Origin: Phytophthora colocasiae
Lineage: Eukaryota; Oomycota; Peronosporomycetes; Peronosporales; Peronosporaceae
Length of the DNA: 64,000 nucleotides
Direction: 5' to 3'
Assembly (NCBI GenBank): GCA_018806915.1
Contig: JAGKQI010000026.1
Location: forward strand, 62,001 to 126,000
Positions 37,473-48,334 of this stretch are shown piece after piece (the stretch's first letter is position 1; every line of letters starts with the position of its first letter). The notes below the pieces were generated by a model. That model was not told the origin of the DNA and made no database searches. It saw only the letters and a program-made list of their open reading frames with translations. The position numbers and the translations under genes are program-made.

Positions 37473-38743
37473 TGTGGTGAAGCACGAATAAGAAATCCAA
37501 GAAAGGCAATGTCAGGCCCAGAGAGAGTCGGATCAAGCGACAGGGGCCTATGGCGAAGCAAGATGTCAGCTGTTGACCCCAGATTGCGCGAACGACGGCT
37601 TACGAATGGATCCAGATCGATGTTCGTCTTGATCTCGCCAGCGGGCAGGGGAATGATGGATGACGTCTTGGTCGAGTGAGACTAAGCGATCAGAGAACAC
37701 CACCGTACGGTCCCACGCATGAGAAGAAGATCAAGGCAGCGGCGGATCGGGACCGGCGCGATCTATGGTGGATCGGTGACGACATAACCGTGAGGTGCTG
37801 CCGAGAAGACATGGTGGCAACATTGGTCGCATGGGGAGCGGTGTTCAAGTCCAAGAAGATCAAGACCTGAATGTCGACGACACAGGTATTCGAGATCAAG
37901 TATGAAGGTTGCTGATCGAGATCATTGTCCAAGACGGTTGACCAAGACTGTTGACCAAGATCGATGATCGAGATCGACTGATCGGCAGATCGGTAGATCG
38001 AGATCGCGATCAAGGGTTAGGTGAGATCGAGATCTAAGATCGGAAGAGCAGCTGTGTAGCCGGAGATCGTAGGATAGCAGATGAGGATAGGACTAGTAGA
38101 CATAGGAATAACCATAAACAGAATCGAATTTGCTCTGGACCTCACAAGTGCCTTCATCCAAGACTGGAACAGGGAATTACATTGGCCCACCAGCATCAAG
38201 AAGGTAAGGAGACGAGATCTAGCATAGAGGTTATAACTGGATAATATATTGGCCAGTTTTACCCTATCTAGTGATCTATCCTTTAAGTGCTTATTACGGA
38301 TCGGAAGGAATTGGCTGCTAGGCTGGACGATCCCGTCGACTCTCAACCCATCGAGACCCCCGCTATAGGAAGCGGCAAGCATCGTAAAGGAAGGGACCAG
38401 ATCCCCAACATTGGACCTTTGGAAGACCTGGATCGAAGACCAGGCGACCGGACCAAGGCTAGAGAACTCGCCTACGGCCCGGATCAACCCCTACGAGGTA
38501 GAGTGAAGTATTCCCACGCTATCTCATCACCCCTGCGTCACCCAAGACATTCTTCTCGCCCCAAGACATCTTCAGAAGTTACCTGGAAGAGCGTAACCCG
38601 CCTACCGACGGGTACACAAGGTGAACACTACACGCAGCAAAATCACGGATCATCGGGGGACCCCCTCCGTTAGTCGGTGTCTGGGCGCAAGTGGCGATCG
38701 CGATCGGCCTCAACCAGATTTTGGCCAGATCCGCTCCACCACA
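37473..38743 (+). repeat. G2r gypsy LTR, plus orientation (5' LTR)
   Basis: About 1.27 kb with TGTGGTGAAG and CACCACA termini, followed by a PBS and gag, so it is a 5' LTR on the plus strand. It is the inverted counterpart of 40,793-41,187 plus 49,450-50,409, with near-identity over the middle. It is rich in GATC near 37,900-38,040. Its end resembles the LTR of element G2 (gcccagacac, cggaggggg, cttgtgtacccgtc), so the two families are related. Confidence 0.8.
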
Positions 38744-40521
38744 ATGGTGCGCATGCCCGGATCTTCTGGTGACCTCCCAAGGCCTTTGCGAGGGCCACCG
38801 CGGATCTCGATGAAAATCGAGATCCGCACACGAGCGATAAGGAATCAGCAAAGCTGAAACCTAATCTGCTCACCAAGTCCGCTGTTGCTTTAAGATCGAC
38901 CAAGAAAAAGAAGATCAAGAGCACCCGGACGAAATTGAAAGCTCCAGATTCAGAGCCAGAAGATGTGATCAACCCAGGTTAGACGATCACCAAGGACGCG
39001 ATCGAGCAGGCCTATTACAGGAAGATGCTAAGTGAGACCTTGCTTAACGATCCCGTTCTTACGATCATACAAGTCCGCCAGATCGGTAACCTCACCAGCC
39101 CGGTGTCGAAGCCCCGGACTAGCTCGGACCGCCTGAACGCAGTAAAGATTCTACTTGATCTGCTCTTAGAAGCTGGTTTAGTGGCTGGAGAGTTCGACCC
39201 AAACTCTCTATTTGACTTGGAACTGCAAGCGATTCAATCTGCGACCCGTGATCTATTCGATTCCCTCAAGATCTTGGTCGGCGAACGCCACTGACGCCCG
39301 ATCCAGGTTATCAGACTGGATCGTCATGCTACGCGTCAGCGACCTCGGAACCAGACTCCGACAGCCCGAGAAGGCTACAACGCATGTCGTTGGGCCCCTC
39401 CGGCGCCAAATTCCTGAAATCGCGTATGAAGAAACAAGATACACGATCGGTGGCTACGAACTGGAGGCGAAGACGTCTGATCAGCAAGAAAATCGCCGGA
39501 TCCGGACAGACCAGACCGCGCCGACAACTAATTCCACAGGATCGGCCAACAAGCTAGACGACTACTTCCAAGTGGCGATGGATCGTTTCTTAAAGGAACG
39601 GAGTCTCGCGACACCCCGATCGCCGATCAAAGGGGAGTTGGATGTTGATATGGAGTCCGTTACGGCCTCAGATCCTGACGCATGGGAATACGATCCGGAC
39701 GATCTGGGTATACCGAATTCCGGTGGGCAGATGTCGAGTCGAGCAGCAAATCGCATCTGCGGCGATCGGTCAAGGAGGGTCTTCGATGATCCAGCGGGTC
39801 CGAATCTCAGCGATCTCGGATCTAAAAGATTTTGCGGGTAAATACCTAGATGAAGATTGCGCCCGGGCCTGGATCGGTAAGGTCAAGTCGGCGTTCCAGC
39901 GCGATCAGGCCACGGAAGAAAAGAAATGCCTCACATTTGCAGATCTGATGGTGGGACCAGCAAAGAATTGGTACAGGCGGCTCAGTCGAACGACGAAAAC
40001 CAAGTGGGCAGATCTGTTGGACAGTTTCCAGACCCAATATTGTGGGTTGGGTATGTAGGTCGCGTGGCAATACTATCACGCTCGCAAGCGATCGGAAGAG
40101 ACCCCTCTCGATTATCTCTACCGGCTCAACGTGGCAGCTTTACGCGCTAGACTGAAGATCAAGGATGGGAGCCCTAAGGCCCACCGGGAACATGTAGACC
40201 ACTACATCGAGACATTGGGAGATCCGGAGTTAGCTGATCGGCTGACCCTACTCCGACTGAGCGACGTCGATGAACTGGAGGAGGTACTTCGTGCCCGGGA
40301 ACGGGCGAAAAGCAGACAGCGTAAATCCGCGTTTGGATCGAAGTACAGACAAAAGGCACCGGCCAATGCCCCTGCAGCACCCACCCGGGCGGTGGTACGG
40401 GCGATCCAACCGATCCGAGCTCGGAATCGGAAGAATATCCGGATCGGACGGATCCGATTCTGAAGGCAATCTCCGGAGGATATATCTCGCCGCGTCAGAA
40501 GACAAGCAGATCAGCACTGGG
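38744..40521 (+). pseudogene. G2r gag, frame-shifted and truncated
   Basis: Plus-strand gag related to that of G2. Pieces in order: a basic N-terminal part (KKKKIKSTRTKLKAPDSE, about 38,895-38,950); 39,025-39,294 (LLDLLLEAGLVAGEFD, matching the G2 gag helix); 39,212-39,841; the capsid part ISDLKDFAGKYLDEDCARAW to FQTQYCGLGM (39,642-40,058); and 40,131-40,463 (REHVDHYIETLGDPELADRL). At least three frame changes and a TAG near 38,980 break it. The zinc-knuckle part is missing, and homology ends near 40,520. Confidence 0.75.
38745..38763 (+). promoter_or_regulatory. G2r primer binding site
   Basis: TGGTGCGCATGCCCGGATC, one base after the LTR. Its complement has the form of a tRNA 3' end (T-stem, 7-nt acceptor strand, discriminator, CCA). 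It differs by one base from the PBS of G2 at 62,988-63,006. I cannot name the tRNA. Confidence 0.7.
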
Positions 40522-40792
40522 TAAGTTGACCCAAACCAAACTCCCCACCTGACGATGTCTTAGGTGCCGCGTGTTCTTCCTGGGTAGGAGAACGTGCGTA
40601 TCACTATGGTGACAGGGTACGGTTACCTTTCAATGACTTAAGGATTTCTCGGGGCGCGGTATCTGCCGAAGCGTCGCTCCGACCAAAGCAGATCAGCACT
40701 GGGGGCGCTCCCCACCAACAGGATAGTCGTGAATGCGAGGCCGGATCACGGATCGCAGGGGTACATCAGATCACGATCGAGGTCGCTGTTCA
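40522..40792. other. Junction sequence between gag fragment and inverted LTR
   Basis: No coding homology seen. The 18-bp sequence aagcagatcagcactggg occurs twice (about 40,504-40,521 and 40,684-40,701), framing about 160 bp of unknown sequence. The right edge abuts the inverted LTR at 40,793. No PBS is found next to that LTR, so this side looks like external flank. Confidence 0.5.
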
Positions 40793-41187
40793 TGTGGTGG
40801 AGCGGATCTGGCCAAAATCTGGTTGAGGCCGATCGCGATCGCCACTTGCGCCCAGACACCGACTAACGGAGGGGGTCCCCCGATGATCCGTGATCTTGTT
40901 GCGTGTAGTGTTCACCTTGTGTACCCGTCGGTAGGCGGGTTACGCTCTTCCAGGTAACTTCTGAAGATGTCTTGGGACGAGAAGAATGTCTTGGGTGACG
41001 CAGGGGTGATGAGATAGCGTGGGAATACTTCACTCTACCTCAGAGGGGTTGATCCGGGTCACAGGCGAATACTCGAGCCTTGATCCGGTCGCCTGATCTT
41101 CGATCTAGGTCTTCCAAAGGTCCAATGTTGGGGATCTGGTCCCTTCCTTTACGATGCTTGCCGCTTCCTATAGCGGAGGTCTCGATG
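40793..41187 (-). repeat. G2r LTR, minus orientation, left part (U5 side)
   Basis: Starts TGTGGTGGAGCGG. It is the reverse complement of the end of the LTR at 37,473-38,743 and is interrupted at CGATG (41,183-41,187) by the chromovirus G1. It resumes at 49,450. Confidence 0.82.
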
Positions 41188-41503
41188 TGTGACGGGGGTC
41201 ACACAGCACTTCACACAGAGGAAGGCTTGGAGTATACAAACTCCTAGTGAACGGCAGTTCACTCGGTCCCCAAAGACTTGGGGAGACTAACTAAAGATTA
41301 GGTAGATTTAAGACTGAATATATTATAGATACTTGTTAGCTTGGCCTGCAATACAAACTAAAAGATATCTATAGTGTAACCTATATAGAAGGTGATAGGT
41401 GGCTGCGGAGCCACCTGCCACGTGTCACCATGATGTGTGACACACCAAATGTATCCACTTCGGAAGAGTGACTAAAGTCACTCTTCAATGTAACCCCGTT
41501 ACA
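41188..41503 (-). repeat. G1 3' LTR
   Basis: 316 bp, TGTGAC...GTTACA. It is largely a chain of perfect hairpins: 41,188-41,203, 41,246-41,263, 41,268-41,283, a 7-bp stem near 41,398-41,415, 41,464-41,485 (10-bp stem, 2-nt loop) and 41,489-41,503. Confidence 0.9.
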
Positions 41504-41514
41504 TCCTCCCCCAC
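41504..41514 (-). promoter_or_regulatory. G1 polypurine tract
   Basis: On the minus strand GTGGGGGAGGA lies directly before the LTR start TGTAACGGGG, as expected for a gypsy PPT. Confidence 0.8.
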
Positions 41515-41575
41515 TTAGATTCGACTCTCGTCCAATCAGAGACGAGAGAAAATCCCTTTCACATTTCTCTCTTCA

Positions 41576-43016
41576 ATGTCGAAATCGATCGACCTGCCGC
41601 CAGCTCTTATCGCTGCGGCTTCTGCTCTCACAGAGCACAGGGCGCACTGCCAACGCGTACCAGGCTTCCTCGGAAGCCCAGCAACATGTCTGCAAAGGGT
41701 GCAAACCCAGACGCGCAAGCGTCTTCACGGAAGAAGGCTGCAAAGCCAACTTCCAAGCCAGCCAAGCCTCGCGGCAAGGCTTCGGCACTTCATGAGGCCA
41801 CCGATGTGGCCTCCAGAATCTTAGCTCGCCCAGCAGCACTGCTGCGACGGCTAGCCCTAGCCAAAGGCGCAGTAGGTCTCCGTCCCTGCCGCCTGATACT
41901 CGACCGAATCCTCGGTTCGAGTATAGGACAATAGTCCCGGTTCCTGGAGTCCTTCCGAACAGGAAGCGACTCTTGTCAGCTACTCGGGCGACGAGAGCGA
42001 CAACGGCGACGCCGAGGGCAAGCCTGCGGCGGGTGCTCCGACCACGGAGGAGCACCATGGAGACAAGGACACCGCGTCCAAGTCTCCCGACAACACCAGC
42101 GGCCGTGGTGGCGACACTACGCCACCACCTGTCAGACATCTGACACTTGCTGAAGGGCGCGAACGCGCCGGGCCATTCTGGCAGAGGAGAAGGTGCCCAG
42201 CACCAACTCCAAGAAGCGTCATGCTTCACAGTCTCCTCGTCAAGACATGACAAGGAGAAGGGAGCTCGAAGAGATCTTCGGCCCCGACGACGTCGACGAT
42301 GACGCCGATGAGGAGGAGGGGCTCATCCGCGAGCCCCAAGAGATCACTAACGATCTCGATGAGCAGCAAGAGCTCTTTCAGGCTGCTCAACAGCCAATGC
42401 GCACCGCACCAACGGTCGCACGTGAGTCTCATCAACACGATGAGGACTCTGCCCACCAGCGGGGATACTACCCGCCCGATCAAGGCTCGGGAGCTGCTGC
42501 GTATCTCGAGCAGCTCCAGGACCCACGTCCTCTCATAGGGGGCCATACCTCCAAAGGCGCCTATGAGCGGGCCTTGGTTCAGAAAGAACCTCTCTTTCAA
42601 GGCAACCTCTCTGTTGCCAGGTGCGTGCTTCTAGCACAGCACCGAATTCCTCTCAAGGAATTCACCTAAGAAGCCTGAGACTAAGGGTGGTCTCAAGCCC
42701 ACATGGGGTTACCCATGGGTTCTCCCAGAGAACACTGCGTCGTGGGTCGACGCTGAGGGCCTCTTTTGGCAATGGGTCCGGTTGACAGTCAAGTCAACCC
42801 AGGAGTACCACAAACTCCGTGACGAAGATCACCTGGAGGACATCCTCCGCCTCCGGGACCTTCGTGTCCAGTTTGCCCACCTCGTAGGCAAACGGCAGCT
42901 CCATCATAAGATGGAGCGACTGAGAACTGAGTCTCAGTCCAGCGCTCACAATGAGCGCGGGTATGGAACACATACATCTGTGTTCCAACCCCGTTCAGCG
43001 GCTAAGAAGCCGCGGA
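41576..43016 (+). pseudogene. Antisense ORF between G1 pol and 3' LTR, broken
   Basis: Plus-strand coding potential opposite to the element. It starts at ATG 41,576 or ATG 41,686 (SAKGANPDAQASSRKKAAKP). It continues in shifted frames through an acidic, Ser/Gly-rich part near 41,975-42,180, then 42,193-42,669 (EEIFGPDDVDDDADEEEG, then GNLSVARCVLLAQHRIPL) and 42,690-42,995 (WGYPWVLPENTASWVDAEG, EYHKLRDEDHLEDILRLRDL). The composition is that of a real hydrophilic protein with a Trp-containing domain and a helical part. I do not recognise the family. The frame stays open to 43,606, over the chromodomain, but that tail may be only a shadow. Confidence 0.55.
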
Positions 43017-43829
43017 CTACTTACGAGGCTGCCGCCGTGCCTCTTCCCAGCACGCGACAGCCTTCGGGCAGTCAACCTGGAGCCGCTCAATCGGCTCCCA
43101 GGTACTCTGCGACGCAGGGTACCCGCGCCACTTCACTCGGAGCTGGCGCTTCCCACCGCGACGCCGCTCCGGGAGAACCCGCTCCACATGGTAGTGGCGT
43201 TCTCCGTTCCGGTCAAGCAAAGCCGGAGGAGGCCTCGCTCGACTGCTCTTTCGAGCCGTCCCCGACGTTGGGGACTCAGAGGCCTTCGACTGGGCCTCTT
43301 GACCAACTTGTTGCTGAGCAACAGGAGGAGATCCGTCTCCTCCGAGCGCGTGTCCTTGCGCTTGAGGGTGCTCTTGGTCTTGAGCATGGCGGCCAAGCTG
43401 CCCCTGCAGCCGACCTGCCTGGTGTCTTGCGCCAGTTGGAAGACCTGCGTCTCGCGATGCAGGATCTTCATGGTCGTGTAGACCGTAGTGCCCCTTCGCG
43501 GGCGCCGACTCTCTTCGTCAAGAGGTCTACGACCTTCAGGCGACGATGTCTCGCCGGGAGTCGCAACCGTACGCGTACTCCCAGTCGTCGTTCGACTCTC
43601 GCCTGAGGGGCCTACTCCTTTGGCCCCTCGGTGTATCCACACCGCTCGTACCTTCCGCCTGGGTACGGCTTCGCCCCTGGGAGTCACCAAACTCCCTATT
43701 ACCTGGGGCGCTCGGCGCCTGACGCTCAACCTCGCGTCGAGGAGGTTCACTCTCCTCCTCGCGGCCGCCTTCAACCTCTTGAGGGGCCGCATGACCCTGA
43801 GGGTCATGGTACCGCTTCAGACGACCCAC
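43017..43829 (-). pseudogene. G1 integrase C-terminal tail with chromodomain
   Basis: The minus strand shows the VGRLKRYHDPQG motif that follows the GPY/F module (about 43,829), then a hydrophilic linker. A chromodomain follows at about 43,035-43,190 (HYHVERVLPERR, LRVKWRGYPASQSTWEP) with the aromatic and WxxW-type positions typical of the fold. It ends at a stop near 43,017. Chromodomains at the integrase end define chromoviruses and can direct integration to marked chromatin. The linker and chromodomain lie in different frames here. Confidence 0.8.
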
Positions 43830-45314
43830 ATAAAACGTCGGTGGGTCGTCATCGACTTAGGCAAGTCGATCGTGTAGGCAGCACCGTGCCTACTCAGGAC
43901 CTTAAAGGGTCCAATGAAGCGATGCTTCAACTTGTTGCTCACCGTGGAGCTAACAGTGTTAAGAGGTAGGTTCCTAGTGTCGAGTAGCACTAAGTCACCC
44001 ACATTAAATACACTTAAGTTTCCTCTCCCATGTTGGTCTGAGTACTCCTTTTGCTTGTCCTGTGCGAGTGCCATTGCATCTCGCACCCGGCTGATCACAT
44101 TCAGCCTGTTGCCGACAAATGTCGACAACTTCTTCCGCAACGCGGCTGGTTCCACACCGGAAACCTGGGAGGAAAGCTCTTTCCGAGCCTCTCCCCACTC
44201 TCGAAGCCGCGGTGCCCCACCCAGTGTGAGCGGCACCTGGGGGTTCGAAGCCCATTCAAGTAGAACGGCGTGAACCCCGTTGACGCGTGTACCGCGTTGT
44301 TGAGTGCAAACTCAACCATAGGCAGCTGCGCTGACCAAGAGCGCGGCGCCTCAGCGCAAACACTGCGCAGCACGTCCTCAACCACTCGGTTGACGCGCTC
44401 AGTCTGACCATCCGGTCTGCGGATGGTCCGCTGTTGACATCGTCAACCGTGTTCCAAGCAATTGGAACAGCGTTTTCCAAAACGCAGCGGTAAACCGCGG
44501 GTCGCGGTCAGAGACAACAGTCTCAGGCAACCCGTGATAGCGGAAGACGCTTATCAAGGAACAACTTCGCAGTTTGTTCCCCGGTAATGGTCTCAGAGAC
44601 CGGAGCAAGATGCACCATCTTGCTCAACCGGCATACAAACACCACAATGCCGGTGTTCTTCTGGTCATCGGCCGGAAGGCCGAAGACAAAGTCGAGACTC
44701 ATCGACTTCCAGCAGTCCAGTGGGACTGGCAGGCTCTGCAGCGGAGCCGACGCGTGCCCCGCTGGCTTCACGCGCTGACATGTTTCACATGTCTTGATGT
44801 ACTTGGCCACCCACTTGTACATGTGGGCCCACCAAAACATCAGAGAGACCCCATGATAGGTCTTCTCTCGGCCCAAGTGGCCACTCGAAGGCACATCGTG
44901 TGCCTCGTGAAGTATATCATACTTCAGATCCTCGTCGTTCGGAACAACGACCCGCGGAGGATCCCCGGGCTCCACCCGATAGTGGAGCAGGCCATCGGCC
45001 CACTCATAGCGGTGGAGCCGTGCCCGCTGTCGAGGCGTAAGCCATTCGACCTTGGCATCCGTGCCAGCGGACAAATACCGCACAATAGGGGCGAGGGCGT
45101 CATCGTCCCGATACGCCAAGCGTATTCGATCGTAAAGATCCGTCGTGGCCCGACTAATATGAGCGAACTCATAGTCGGGCCTGCGCGACAAAGCGTCGGC
45201 AAGCGTGTTGAGCTTGCCAGGATTGTATTCAACGCGGAAGTTATACTCCGCGAAGAATGACAGCCAACGCGCCATCCGCTGCGATAAGTGCGGCGTATGG
45301 ATGGCTGTCCGCAA
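43817..45314 (-). pseudogene. G1 integrase
   Basis: The minus-strand frame 44,523-45,314 holds the end of RNase H (LADALSRRP), the HHCC zinc site (HEAHDVPSSGH and CETC) and the first catalytic Asp (SLDFVFG). The frame then shifts to 44,399-44,608, with the second Asp (SDRDPRF) and the HPQT motif where DGQTER should follow. It shifts again at 44,101-44,385 (PMVEFALNNAVHASTG) and 43,817-44,236, with the GPY/F module (HRFIGPFKVL). All integrase parts are present but split over at least four frames. Confidence 0.85.
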
Positions 45315-45660
45315 GGACGCGTGGTTGAGCCCAGAAGATGCACCCTGAACTTGACAAGGGCATACTTCATCGACAAGAGTTCCTTGTCGTGAACGGGATA
45401 ATTCCGTTCGGCAGCCTTCAGCTGCCTGGACTGGAACGAGATCACCCTATCTCGTCCCTCATCGTCCTGTTGCAATAGCGCACAGCCAATTGCATAGTCG
45501 GAAGCGTCACAGACAACGCTAAACGACTTGGCATCGTCCGGCAACGCCAGGACGGGCGCGCATTGCAAGCTCGCCTTGATGCTATCAAAACATCCTGGTG
45601 CTGGCGCTCCCAGCACCACTCGGCCTCCTTCTTCAGAAGGTCCGACAAAGGCTTTGCGAG
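45300..45660 (-). pseudogene. G1 RNase H
   Basis: Minus-strand gypsy RNase H: FDSIKASLQCAPVLALPD, then SVVCDASDYAIGCALLQ with the first catalytic Asp, and SRQLKAAERNYPVHDKELL with the catalytic Glu. It follows RT through a frame change near 45,640. Confidence 0.82.
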
Positions 45661-46470
45661 TCCCGCATAGCCAGCACTGTACTTGTGCAAGTAGTTGGCT
45701 AAGCTCAACCACTTCCTCAGGTCCTTCTGTGACCGAGGAACAGGCCATGCCGCAATGGCTTTGACCTTGTCAGGATCCGCTCGGACCCCGACGCTGCTGA
45801 CGAAGCAGCCGAGGACCTTAATCTCCTCAGCTGCGAAGACGCACTTGTCGATGTTGGCATAGAGCTTGTTAGCTCTCATGACCTCAAACACTCGACGGAG
45901 GTGCTCTCGATGCACCTCTATAGCCGTCTTGCCTCCTCGGCACGGCTATGGACGAATATATCGTCAAAGTACGTCTGCGTGAACGCACGCAAAGGTCTAA
46001 ACAACTGTGTGACCAAGCGATTGAAGGTCGCTGGTGCGTTGGATAGACCTTGTGGCATTACCAGCCACTCCCAGAGCATACCGCTCGGCGTGCTCACGGC
46101 CGTGAGCGGGATATCACACTCCGCATCAGGATCTGGTAGTATCCATCCACCAGATCCAGCGCGCTATACAGCGTGCAGCCGGCCATGTTGTTCAACAACA
46201 CATCCTTGCGAGGGATCGGCGTCTGTACTGGCACAGTCGCGCTGTTCAGCTTATTGTAAGCATGAACCAGACGCCACTTCCCGTTCGGCTTGCGAACGCA
46301 GAAGGTTGGCGTCGAGTGCGGGGACTTCGATTCCCGCACCATTCCCGCTTTCGCCTTAGCGGCGAAGAACGCGTCAATGACGTCGCTCTGCTCTCGGGCA
46401 GGGGCCATTGACGCGTGACACAATACTTTGTGCCTGGCACGAGATCAATCTCGTGCCTGATCCTCGGTCT
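45640..46470 (-). pseudogene. G1 reverse transcriptase
   Basis: The minus strand runs from VPGTKYCVTRQWPLP (about 46,440) through KPNGKWRLVHAYNKLN, LYSALDLVDGYYQILM (about 46,140-46,180), DIPLTAVST and the catalytic YFDDIFVHS (about 45,950-45,970) to the thumb and connection (NKLYANIDKCVFAAEEIKVLG, LRKWLSLANYLHKY). Frame changes near 46,110 and 45,915 split it. All core RT blocks are recognisable. Confidence 0.86.
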
Positions 46471-47589
46471 GGTGGGAGCTTTGAGGGTGGGTCCTTGGAC
46501 ACCACGTCCTCAAACTCCTTCACTAAAGGATACAGCGGATCCTTTGGATTCTTCAGAATCTCGGAGCCCGTGCGCGACGCACGTTGCTTCGGAACTCCTC
46601 CAGGACGTCTTCGTCCATCACTGAGGAGGAGTTCAACTCCTCTGGAGTGGGCTCCGGCCTCAAGGAGAACCATCTCCGATATCTCCCCGGCCTTCAACTC
46701 GGCCAGGAAGTCCTCCATCGCGACTTCCTCGAGGTTCAATAGCTCTGATACCTCAGGCAGGGGTGCCAACTCGATGGCCCCCGCCTTTACGCGATGCCCG
46801 GTCACGCCGTCGAAGATGTGATAGCATTCTTCGACCGACTGTGACCTAGGAGCCTTTAGCTCCTGTCCCAAGTCCTCGTGGACTTCTTCGGGATGGTATT
46901 CTACCAACCCCGGCTTACGACCATGGCGTGGGGTTAACTTACCCACGCCAGGTGATGCCACTACGATGGCATCACGAGCCCTCATGGCTCCGTGCGGAAC
47001 TGCGTTACCCGCATCGGAAGCACCCTTGGTGTCTTCCTGATCAGTTATGGTCTGAGCGACCTTGCGTGGAACTACTTCTCTCACGCCTGGTGATGCCACT
47101 ACTTCGGCATCACGAGCCCTCGTGGCTCCATGCGGAACTCTGTTACCCGCAACAGTTATGGTCTGAGCGACCTGGCGTCGAACTACTTCTCGTACGCCTG
47201 GCGATGCCACTACTTCGGCATCGCGAGCCATCTTGGCTTCCTGCGGAACTCTTTGATCCGCTTGTGGACCTAAGTTACCCACCTGGTTAGTGCTCCGGCA
47301 CTACCACAGTCGCAGCCTGTACGTCGCTGCGACTTCGTGCGTGGGGCCCTGCTATCGTTGCAGACCCACACGTAGGGCAAGGGCCTCCGCCCGTTGCCCC
47401 GGCCATCCATGGCCCACGATCACTTCTCGTGTGGGGCGATGTAGCACCGACTACACCAGCCCACAAATACTCCTCGGACGCTGCCGCGTCCTGGCGTTTC
47501 CAGCGAACGCCCTTAGTCCTGACAGAGGTGGGAACATGACTCACCAAAGCTCTGTCAGAGACTGCAGGCCGGCTAGCCCCAATGGCTTT
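46471..47589 (-). pseudogene. G1 PR-RT linker with tandem repeats
   Basis: A frame at 46,374-47,282 encodes about three imperfect copies of a 30-40-residue unit (ARDAEVVASPGVREVV, then VAQTIT, then VPHGA), at about 46,930-47,250. An acidic part and the conserved entry to RT (EFEDVVSKDPPSKLPPDRG, about 46,460-46,520) follow. The repeats are unusual for a gypsy polyprotein, and I do not know a function for them. Confidence 0.7.
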
Positions 47590-47884
47590 GCCGCGCCAAT
47601 CGATCCAGGGCTCGTGCTTCTCAAGCTACGGCATCCCTAGGATCAAGTCGTACTTGTCCATCTCGAGGACAATGAACGACTCCACGCTGTCGAAGTCCTC
47701 AAACTTCACAGCCAGGTCCACCTGGACCTTTGGTACTTCCACCATCAGTACCATCGGCTAGTCGTACGACGACTAGCCCACTTCCCTCGCTCACGTAGAG
47801 CGTCCTCAAACTTGCCGCGATTCCTTGCGACAGTTTGTCGGCGAGCAAAGTTCTTGCTCGCCCCAGAGTCTATCAAGACTCTAA
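47590..47884 (-). pseudogene. G1 aspartic protease
   Basis: The minus strand encodes FRVLIDSGASKNFA with the DSGA active site (about 47,861-47,880) and, 80 residues later, YDLILGMP with the flap-end motif. A TAG (47,626-47,628) stands right after GMP, where Trp is usual. Another frame change separates the domain from gag. Confidence 0.78.
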
Positions 47885-48334
47885 AGGGGTTGTTAAACCC
47901 CCGTACACTCGCGTGTACCACCAGCAGCCCACCGCTGCTCTTCTCTCCGCTTTGAGAGTCCCAAGACTCTCTGGGGCTGTCCCACTGCGTGTGCCTCCCG
48001 CACCACCCTCATGGGGACTTAGTGTTTCCCCAGTAGGGTGGGGCGCCCTACTGGTCCCCGGCGTTCCCTGACTCTTGGGCGCCGGCTTCTTCCAGCGGCC
48101 CTTAGAGCCTTGAGGCTTGGAAGACCTCTTCCATTGCCCCCCAGAGGGGCAGACACGTGCGAAGTGTCCGAAACGCCCGCACTCGAAACAGCGGATGCGT
48201 TTCTGCTCGGCGAGACCCAAGTCCATAGGGGCTGGTCCCGAGCCTGCTCCATTCCCAGGAGCACTGGCCGACGCCGCCGTCGGTCCGCTGTGGCCTAGCC
48301 AGGCAGAGGCACGAGTCTGAGCCTGTGCATGGCT
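47873..48334 (-). pseudogene. G1 gag C-terminus with zinc knuckle, after in-frame TAG
   Basis: Same reading frame as gag but downstream of its TAG at 48,335-48,337, with no other stop until 47,873. It contains PMDLG and then the zinc knuckle CFECGRFGHFARVC (CX2CX4HX4C), followed by a basic tail. The TAG could be a nonsense change of CAG or GAG, or a readthrough site. Confidence 0.75.

Noticed and set aside
41536..41718. CTLC and CALC pair resembling a zinc finger on the minus strand near the G1 3' LTR
   Set aside because: Short, without supporting residues, and in a region better explained by the opposite strand.
41573..42253. 226-codon minus-strand frame downstream of G1 pol, possibly env-like
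   Set aside because: It is in sense orientation and has hydrophobic stretches, but no signal peptide at the start, an odd Trp/Arg-rich composition, and the opposite strand reads as a more natural protein. Probably a shadow.
43017..43606. C-terminal half of the plus-strand frame at 42,782-43,606 as part of the antisense protein
   Set aside because: It lies opposite the chromodomain and its linker. The hairpin-rich sequence tends to keep both strands open, so I count the antisense ORF only up to about 43,000.
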